A model generated the notes under the pieces. It ran no database searches, was not told the origin of the DNA, and was given only the letters and a program-made list of their open reading frames with translations. A program made the position numbers and the translations under genes. Positions 44,703 to 50,424 of a stretch of 50,424 bases of DNA are shown one piece after another. The stretch's first letter is position 1. Each line of letters starts with the position of its first letter. The stretch is from Bacteriovoracaceae bacterium (GTDB taxonomy: Bacteria > Bdellovibrionota > Bacteriovoracia > Bacteriovoracales > Bacteriovoracaceae), in the NCBI GenBank assembly GCA_029865945.1, contig JARXAH010000044.1, positions 1 through 50,424 on the forward strand, in the 5' to 3' direction.

Positions 44703-45986
44703 ATGTCTATATTAAATTCACTAAACATTGGTATCACAGGTCTTAAGGCGCAAGGCGGAAGCATGAGCGTGATTGGTGATAACATTGCCAACGCGGGTAC
44801 TTTTGGTTTCAAAAGTTCGCGGGCGCAATTTCAAGATCTCATGGCGAGATCGATGAAAGGTATTGAAGGTGGTAATCAAATTGGTGCTGGTGCGAAATTA
44901 TCTCAAGTGACACCGCAGTTTAATCAGGGAGCAGTTAACCGAACAGAAAATGTGACAGATCTTGCGATTGAAGGAAATGGATTTTTTGTCGTCGATACAC
45001 CGTTTGGTCGTAGCTACACACGTGATGGTTCTTTCAATTTGGATAAAGAGGGTAAACTGGTGACGAGTGATGGTTATAATATTATGGGATTTCAAGTGGA
45101 TGAAAAAGGGAACATGACCAATAAGTTGGGTGAAATAAAATTGGGCAGCACCACGATTGCTGCGCGCGCTTCAGAAGAAGTTAAGTTAATGGTCAACCTC
45201 GACTCAAGATCCTCGGTCGCTCCGTTTGATCCCAACAACCCTGATAAAACTTCCCAGTTTAATACAAGCGTGACCGTGTTTGATAACGTTGGTACTGAGC
45301 GCGTGGTGCATTTGTTTTTTGAAAAAAAGGCAGACAATAAATGGGATTATCACGCGATGGTTGACGGCGCTGATGCGCAAGGTGGACAACCTGGGAAATT
45401 ATTGGAGATGGCAAAAGGTTCGCTTGCTTTCTCTGATCAAGGACAATTGCAACAAGTGGATGAAGGAACAAATTCTTTTAATTTTAATAAAGGTGCAAAG
45501 CAAGGGCAAAAAATTAAATTTAATTTTGGTAAAACTCTTGCTGAAGGTGGAAATGGTTTTGAGGCCGCCACGCAGTTTGGATCAAGATCGAATGTGGCCC
45601 GTCATACCCAAGATGGAAATTCAGCGGGGACCATGCAAAGTATTTCCTTTAATGATGAAGGCACGTTAACAGGTTCTTATGACAACGGAGTGCAACGAGA
45701 TTTGGCCCAAGTTTCCATTGGGAAATTTCAAAATAACGAAGGCCTAATAAAATTAGGAAAAAACTTATTTAAAGAAACTCGCAAGTCAGGCCCAGTCGTC
45801 GTGGGTGCACCTGGATTCGATGGCCGTGGAAAAGTTCTCTCCAAGTCGATAGAGCTCTCAAATGTCGATATTGCTGATGAATTTATTAGTTTGATGAACG
45901 CACAAAGAAATTTTCAAGCTAACACAAGAACGATCTCTACCAGCGATCAGATGTTGCAAGAAGTGTTAAACATTAAACGTGCTTAA
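44703..45986 (+). CDS. flgE: Flagellar hook protein FlgE
   Basis: 427 aa from ATG 44703, with GGAGGGG 4 nt upstream; a longer frame from 44658 lacks this. The N-terminal rod-hook motif (SLNIGITGLKAQGGSMSVIG, DNIANAGTFGFKSSRAQFQD), the flagellar basal-body segment TDLAIEGNGFFVVDTPFGRS, the hook-specific domains in the middle, and the C-terminal helix (EFISLMNAQRNFQANTRTIS) make this a complete FlgE. Last gene of the flagellar run. A 162-bp gap with a T-rich stretch and a TTCCAT/ATGGAA hairpin precedes it, so it may also have its own promoter. Confidence 0.95.
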   Translation: MSILNSLNIGITGLKAQGGSMSVIGDNIANAGTFGFKSSRAQFQDLMARSMKGIEGGNQIGAGAKLSQVTPQFNQGAVNRTENVTDLAIEGNGFFVVDTPFGRSYTRDGSFNLDKEGKLVTSDGYNIMGFQVDEKGNMTNKLGEIKLGSTTIAARASEEVKLMVNLDSRSSVAPFDPNNPDKTSQFNTSVTVFDNVGTERVVHLFFEKKADNKWDYHAMVDGADAQGGQPGKLLEMAKGSLAFSDQGQLQQVDEGTNSFNFNKGAKQGQKIKFNFGKTLAEGGNGFEAATQFGSRSNVARHTQDGNSAGTMQSISFNDEGTLTGSYDNGVQRDLAQVSIGKFQNNEGLIKLGKNLFKETRKSGPVVVGAPGFDGRGKVLSKSIELSNVDIADEFISLMNAQRNFQANTRTISTSDQMLQEVLNIKRA

Positions 45987-46013
45987 TCAACCTGATCTGC
46001 TTAAATAAAATTT

Positions 46014-46050
46014 AGTCGCCGAAGAATAAAAATTTTTCGGCGACTTTTTT
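46014..46050. terminator. Strong bidirectional rho-independent terminator
   Basis: AGTCGCCGAA pairs perfectly with TTCGGCGACT (10 bp), with an AT-rich loop that can extend pairing, followed by T6. The reverse strand gives a T-poor but usable version. It separates the flagellar operon from the convergent gene ending at 46049. Confidence 0.9.
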
Positions 46051-46528
46051 AGATACTCTCAAAAATAAATTTGGCGTTCTTCGCTTGATCTTTAAGGGCC
46101 AATGGAAATTTTTCAACAGAAAATTTATTTAATTTATTTTCAAAAATAAAAAAATAATCAAAGGAATTTTCATTGCTTACGTCTTTTATTTTCAGCAATT
46201 GAAATACAGTGGCAAGTTCCTTTTTTAAAAAAAGTTCCTCCGAATAATTACTTATCGTAATGATAGGAAAGGGCCTGGAATAAAAATGACTTATATAAAG
46301 GGATTTAAAATTTACATTTGAAGATGATTCTGTTTGTTTTGATATTTGCTGGAAAATATTGGGGATATTAATATCAGTGATTCCAGATACGAGAAAAAGA
46401 AATTCGTCGTGCCAGCTAGCATTTTTTATATCAAGGCCCGCGGTGAAAAAAACTATTCCCTGAGAATAAATATTTAGTCTTTTTGTGAGGAAATTAGCTG
46501 ATTTGGGAACGTAAGTTTCAACTGTCAT
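46049..46528 (-). CDS. Hypothetical protein downstream of nusB, 159 aa
   Basis: A soluble, slightly beta-rich protein with no signal peptide, membrane span or Cys. Segments such as GLDIKNASWHDEFLFLVSGI and SLYISHFYSRPFPIITISNY have alternating hydrophobic residues. No family recognised. It is translationally coupled to nusB (4-nt overlap) and ends at the strong terminator, so it is the last gene of the acpP-to-nusB run. Confidence 0.65.
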   Translation of the reverse strand: MTVETYVPKSANFLTKRLNIYSQGIVFFTAGLDIKNASWHDEFLFLVSGITDINIPNIFQQISKQTESSSNVNFKSLYISHFYSRPFPIITISNYSEELFLKKELATVFQLLKIKDVSNENSFDYFFIFENKLNKFSVEKFPLALKDQAKNAKFIFESI

Positions 46529-46983
46529 GCAAGTTGGCCTAATTTTTCCAGTAGCCCATTTACAAAACTTCCAGATTGTTCGTTGCCATAAGTTTTGGCC
46601 AGTTCTACGTACTCATTGATGACCACTGGAGTTGGTGTGGGTGGGTTCAAAAATTTCATCTCAACTAATGCTAATAAAATGGCCGTTAGATCGACTGGGT
46701 TGAGTCGCTCAATTTTCCAATTGGTTAAATTTTGGATGACTAATTCCTCAAGCTTGGTTTTTTCAACTAATGCGTAATGAAAAATTTCTTCCACAAAATT
46801 TTCTTGCGCATGTTCAAGAACTCCTAACGTCGTTTCCGCGTCCTTACGTAAATCTTTGATTTTTATTTTATCGGACCCAACTGATCCATCGAGTTTATTT
46901 ATCTGAATTTGAAAACGATAAAAAAATAAAAAAGCATATTCCCTTGCTTTCCTTCTCCCTCTCACCAGCGTTACATTTTCCAT
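46525..46983 (-). CDS. nusB: Transcription antitermination factor NusB
   Basis: 152 aa, all helical. NusB with NusE binds boxA RNA and supports rRNA antitermination. The N-terminal block RGRRKAREYAFLFFYRFQIQ and the C-terminal block LTAILLALVEMKFL, VVINEYVELAKTYGNEQSGS with FVNGLLEKL fit the family. Separated from nrdR by 48 nt. Confidence 0.93.
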   Translation of the reverse strand: MENVTLVRGRRKAREYAFLFFYRFQIQINKLDGSVGSDKIKIKDLRKDAETTLGVLEHAQENFVEEIFHYALVEKTKLEELVIQNLTNWKIERLNPVDLTAILLALVEMKFLNPPTPTPVVINEYVELAKTYGNEQSGSFVNGLLEKLGQLA

Positions 46984-47031
46984 TTTTAAACTTTTTACTT
47001 TTTTTTTATTATTTACGTTTTATTTTTTTAT

Positions 47032-47523
47032 TTAGTGCTCAGTCGGTTGACCTATTTGTTGTCTCGATTTTATTTTATCTGGGTTTTTCAAATCAAAATA
47101 AAATTCATCAATATCTTCAAAACGTTTATATACCGAAGCAAAGCGCACATAGGCAACGGGATTGATTCCTTTCAAATAAAACATGACTTTTTTTCCTATA
47201 TCTTGCGACTCAATCTCGGTTTGTCCTAATTCTAGTAGCCAACGCTCAATATGTTCCATAATCGACTGCACGACATCTTTTGGAATGGGCAATTTTTGGC
47301 ACGCCTTTTCTAGCCCACGCGCTAATTTTTCTCGCTGATAATTTTCCCTTCTGCCATCTTTTTTGCAAATACTAGGGAAGTGAATTTCTACATATTCGTA
47401 GCTAGTCATTCGCTTCGAGCATCCAATGCATTTTCTTCTTCGCCTAATGGCACGACCATCTTCTAGTGGCCTGGAATCCAATACTTTGGTTAAACTTTTT
47501 TTGCAAAAGGGGCACTTCATCAT
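47032..47523 (-). CDS. nrdR: Transcriptional repressor NrdR
   Basis: 163 aa. Represses ribonucleotide reductase genes using dATP/ATP bound to its cone domain. The N-terminal zinc ribbon has C-P-F-C and C-I-G-C pairs (KCPFCKKSLTKVLDSRPLED, RRRRKCIGCSKRMTSYE) and the ATP-cone follows (REKLARGLEKACQKLPIPKD, YLKGINPVAYVRFASVYKRF). Together with glyA and nusB this is a typical neighbourhood for the gene. No NrdR box or nrd gene was recognised nearby. Confidence 0.95.
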   Translation of the reverse strand: MMKCPFCKKSLTKVLDSRPLEDGRAIRRRRKCIGCSKRMTSYEYVEIHFPSICKKDGRRENYQREKLARGLEKACQKLPIPKDVVQSIMEHIERWLLELGQTEIESQDIGKKVMFYLKGINPVAYVRFASVYKRFEDIDEFYFDLKNPDKIKSRQQIGQPTEH

Positions 47524-47546
47524 AGCTAAAATTTATCTTCTTTGAA

Positions 47547-48815
47547 TTAAAATGTTGTCGTTTCATCTTTGAAAAGTGGGAATTCTCGGCAAAAAGCTTT
47601 TACTTCTTTGGCGATGTCTTTTTGAATCGTTTCATTTGTTGGATTATTCAGTGATTTTACAATCCAATCTGAAATGAATTTCATTTCCCCTTCTTTCATT
47701 CCTCTGGTCGTAATCGCTGGTGTTCCAAGCCTAATACCTGACGTTACAAAGGGACTTCTTTGGTCATTGGGAATCATATTTTTATTACAAGTAATTCCCA
47801 CATGATGAAGGAGTGTACTTGCTTCTTTTCCTGAAAGATTTAGGTTAATGGTTTTTAGTAAAATTAAATGATTATCGGTACCACCTGAAACCATTTCAAT
47901 TCCGGCCTCCATTAAATTTTTGGCCATTGCCTTGGCATTTTTTACGACTTGCTCTTGATAAGTTTTAAACCCTGGTTTCAGTGCTTCACCGAAAGCAACG
48001 GCCTTAGCGGCGATCACATGTTCTAGTGGTCCACCTTGAATGCCTGGAAAAATTTGTGAATTCAAACTTTTCTCCCACTCTTTACTGCTTAAAATAATTC
48101 CCCCGCGTGGGCCTCTGAGCGTTTTATGAGTGGTGGAAGTAATAAAATCTGCAAGGCCAACAGGCGTTGGATGTACTCCTGCCGCGACCAATCCAGCAAT
48201 ATGGGCCATATCGACAAACAGATAAGCACCCACTTCCTTCGCAATACTGGACATCGCTGCAAAATCAATAAATCTTGAATAGGCAGAAGCACCCGCGATA
48301 AGCATTTTGGGTTTTTCTTTTTTTGCAAGATCTCTCAATTGATCATAATTAATTTGTTCCGTTTTTGAATCGAGGCCATAATGAATCGCTTGAAATAATT
48401 TTCCAGAAAAATTGACAGGACTTCCGTGAGTTAAATGTCCGCCTTGCCCTAAATCCATTCCCATGAATTTATCCCCTGGCTTCAGGGCCGCAAAGTAAAC
48501 GGCCATATTGGCGCCCGACCCAGAGTGGGGTTGAACGTTGGCATACTCACACGGAAAAATTTTTTTTAAACGATCAATGGCAATTTGTTCGGATTCATCG
48601 ACAAATTCGCAACCATCGTAATAACGTTTTCCTGGATAACCTTCAGCATATTTGTTGGTAAGAATGGATCCTTGCGCGGCCATGACTGCAGGCGAGCAAT
48701 AATTTTCCGACGCGATTAACTCAATCCCAAGTCGTTGTCTCATGTCTTCATTTTCAATAATTCTTCCGATCTCCGGATCAGTCAGTGAAACGTCTCTTGT
48801 GACTTCATAAGACAT
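47547..48815 (-). CDS. glyA: Serine hydroxymethyltransferase
   Basis: 422 aa. PLP enzyme converting serine and tetrahydrofolate to glycine and methylene-THF. The PLP lysine is K231 in [13 protein letters not shown]. Other blocks are [58 protein letters not shown] lies 6 nt before the ATG. Second-generation housekeeping gene between fabF and nrdR. Confidence 0.97.
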   Translation of the reverse strand: MSYEVTRDVSLTDPEIGRIIENEDMRQRLGIELIASENYCSPAVMAAQGSILTNKYAEGYPGKRYYDGCEFVDESEQIAIDRLKKIFPCEYANVQPHSGSGANMAVYFAALKPGDKFMGMDLGQGGHLTHGSPVNFSGKLFQAIHYGLDSKTEQINYDQLRDLAKKEKPKMLIAGASAYSRFIDFAAMSSIAKEVGAYLFVDMAHIAGLVAAGVHPTPVGLADFITSTTHKTLRGPRGGIILSSKEWEKSLNSQIFPGIQGGPLEHVIAAKAVAFGEALKPGFKTYQEQVVKNAKAMAKNLMEAGIEMVSGGTDNHLILLKTINLNLSGKEASTLLHHVGITCNKNMIPNDQRSPFVTSGIRLGTPAITTRGMKEGEMKFISDWIVKSLNNPTNETIQKDIAKEVKAFCREFPLFKDETTTF

Positions 48816-48854
48816 AAATATTTCCTATGTTAGGGTATTGTTTTTTTTTGCGAT

Positions 48855-50141
48855 CTAAATTTTTTTGAAAATTAAGCTGGAGTTCGTTCCCCCAAAACCA
48901 AAGGAATTATTGAGAGCGTACTTAATTTTTCTCTTAACAGATTTGTTTGGAGTGTAGTTTAAGTCGCAATCAGGATCCGCTTGGTCTAAATTTATGGTTG
49001 GAACAATTGTATCATGTAAAAGGGATTTAACACAGAGAACACTTTCAATCCCAGCCGCTGCCCCCAATAAATGCCCGGTCATGGACTTAGTAGAGTTGAT
49101 ATTTATGTCATAGGCATGCTTACCGAAGACTTCTTTAATCGCCAACGTCTCGGCCTTATCACCTAGCTGAGTCGAGGTTCCGTGAGCATTGATGTAATCA
49201 ATTTCTTCTGGACGAATTTGAGCACACTCCAACACCGACTGCATGCATTGAATGGCCCCTAATCCTTCTGGGTGTGGTGCTGTAATATGGTGGGCATCAG
49301 AGCTAGAACCTGTTGCCACTAATTCTGCTAAAATATTCGCCCCACGTGCCTTGGCATGTTCATAATTTTCTAAAATTAAAATTCCGGCCCCTTCTCCCAT
49401 CACAAAACCATCCCGATCCTTAGAAAAAGGACAGCTTGCCTTGTAGGCCGGCACGTCTCTTGTGGAGAGCGCTTTCATGCTATGAAATCCTGCGAGCGTA
49501 AATTTACTCGTCACCGCTTCTGCTCCGCCCGTAATCGCCACATCCATTTTCCCCAAGGCAATTTGCATATAGGCATTTTCAATGGCGTGTCCCGCTGAAG
49601 CACAAGCACTGGCGATCGCCAAGTTGGGACCTAGTAAACCTAACTTCATGGAGATGAGCCCACTGGCCATATTGGGAATGAGGGAAGGAATAAAAAAAGG
49701 GGAGGTTCGAGGCTGGGACTTCGTTAAAAATTCTCGGTAGGTCGTCTCAATAATGGGAAATCCCCCCATCCCCACACCAAGAATCACTCCGGTTCGCTTC
49801 TTTGAAGGATCATTTTCTAATTTTTCAAGGCCTGCATGAAAATAGGCCTCATGAGATGAATGTAAGGCGTAATGAATAAAGCGATCAAAGCGGTCTCGCT
49901 CTTTGTCCGCAAGTAAATCTGGACTAATGGAAAATCCAACAGGAATTCCTGCGACCTTAACAGGGTAGGAAAAAGGTACCCCTTGTTCGTGGTCCCATTG
50001 AGCTTGCTCAATTAATCTCACACCAGATTGGCCAAGAGTGGCCCGATTCCATATCTCATCAAGGTTATGACCAAGACCACAAATGGCCCCAAGACCTGTA
50101 ACGACGACCCGATTTACATTCTTTGAGCTATTTAAGTTCAT
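48855..50141 (-). CDS. fabF: Beta-ketoacyl-ACP synthase II
   Basis: 428 aa. Condenses malonyl-ACP with acyl-ACP in fatty-acid elongation. The thiolase-fold active-site triad is present: Cys180 in ASACASAGHAIE, the first His in NAHGTSTQLGDKAE, and the second in MTGHLLGAAAGIE, with the family terminus NNSFGFGGTNSSLIF. The ribosome site is weak. Directly downstream of acpP, its substrate carrier. Confidence 0.96.
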   Translation of the reverse strand: MNLNSSKNVNRVVVTGLGAICGLGHNLDEIWNRATLGQSGVRLIEQAQWDHEQGVPFSYPVKVAGIPVGFSISPDLLADKERDRFDRFIHYALHSSHEAYFHAGLEKLENDPSKKRTGVILGVGMGGFPIIETTYREFLTKSQPRTSPFFIPSLIPNMASGLISMKLGLLGPNLAIASACASAGHAIENAYMQIALGKMDVAITGGAEAVTSKFTLAGFHSMKALSTRDVPAYKASCPFSKDRDGFVMGEGAGILILENYEHAKARGANILAELVATGSSSDAHHITAPHPEGLGAIQCMQSVLECAQIRPEEIDYINAHGTSTQLGDKAETLAIKEVFGKHAYDININSTKSMTGHLLGAAAGIESVLCVKSLLHDTIVPTINLDQADPDCDLNYTPNKSVKRKIKYALNNSFGFGGTNSSLIFKKI

Positions 50142-50167
50142 AGGTAAATCTTGGAAAAAAATTAAAT

Positions 50168-50404
50168 TTAGCTATTTTTTTTTACTTGGATGTATTGAAT
50201 AACGTCATTGACTGTTTTGAGTTTTTCCGTTTCTTTCTCGGGAATTTCTAGCCCAAACTCGTCTTCCATTTTCATCATCAACTCAACCATGTCCAAGGAA
50301 TCAAGATTGAGATCATCAATAAAATTACTATTTGGCTGAATATTGGCAGGTTCAATTTTAGTAGTCTCAGAAATTAACTTAACAATTTTATCTTTTAATT
50401 CCAT
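50168..50404 (-). CDS. acpP: Acyl carrier protein
   Basis: 78 aa, acidic four-helix carrier. Ser36 in the NLDSLDMVELMMKMEDEFG motif is the 4'-phosphopantetheine attachment site. AGAGGA lies about 5 nt before the ATG. First visible gene of the minus-strand housekeeping run; fabF follows 26 nt later, and FabD/FabG may lie outside the window. Confidence 0.97.
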   Translation of the reverse strand: MELKDKIVKLISETTKIEPANIQPNSNFIDDLNLDSLDMVELMMKMEDEFGLEIPEKETEKLKTVNDVIQYIQVKKNS

Positions 50405-50424
50405 AAAATCCTCTTTTACTATTT

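Overview
The window looks like a chromosomal piece of an AT-rich, flagellated, Gram-negative bacterium. Several proteins have lipoprotein signals, there is a muropeptide ligase (Mpl), and the flagellar operon has a proteobacterial gene order. The mix of predicted secreted proteins of unknown function and degenerate bacterial-enhancer-binding proteins inside the flagellar cluster suggests the Bdellovibrionota/Bacteriovoracales group. That taxonomic placement is inference; no marker such as 16S rRNA is present.

Layout. 1-413: the 3' end of a probable serine recombinase runs into a tRNA-Leu(CAA) on the opposite strand, a likely edge of an integrated element. 448-5.7 kb: an SDR/acyltransferase pair, EngB, a sigma-54 activator with a degenerate FHA-like N terminus, and a FliL-like membrane protein. 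5.8-10.4 kb: a lipoprotein candidate, then the tight accA-gmk-rel run (fatty-acid initiation, GMP phosphorylation, (p)ppGpp metabolism). 10.5-17.2 kb: a PilZ protein, unknown genes, recJ, a zinc-ribbon protein, a gene-free block of large inverted repeats, and an rlmI-like rRNA methyltransferase.

17.2-21.0 kb is an accessory-looking region. It has a secreted cysteine-rich protein whose signal peptide is encoded by an 11-copy TTTC tract (a probable phase-variable switch), further small secreted proteins, a frameshifted pseudogene, a truncated S66 peptidase (LdcA/MccF-like), and two copies of a 38-nt element whose hairpin shows a compensatory base change.

21.0-29.3 kb: a DUF486 protein, a polytopic membrane protein, mpl with a translationally coupled secreted protein that may be a divergent SleB-type hydrolase, metK, and an NtrC-like regulator with both a degenerate receiver and a degenerate AAA+ core. 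29.3-46.0 kb: an unknown secreted protein and a 911-aa repeat protein, then a GAFTGA-less AAA+ regulator and flgB-flgC-fliE-fliF-fliG-fliH-fliI-fliJ-motE-like-fliK-flgD-TIGR02530-flgE, closed by a strong terminator. It supplies the rod base, MS ring, switch, export ATPase with its regulators, hook-length control, hook cap and hook.

46.0-50.4 kb, minus strand: acpP-fabF-glyA-nrdR-nusB-unknown, a housekeeping run for fatty-acid, one-carbon, nucleotide-reductase and transcription functions, convergent with the flagellar operon. No CRISPR array, rRNA operon, intact transposase or replication origin was seen.
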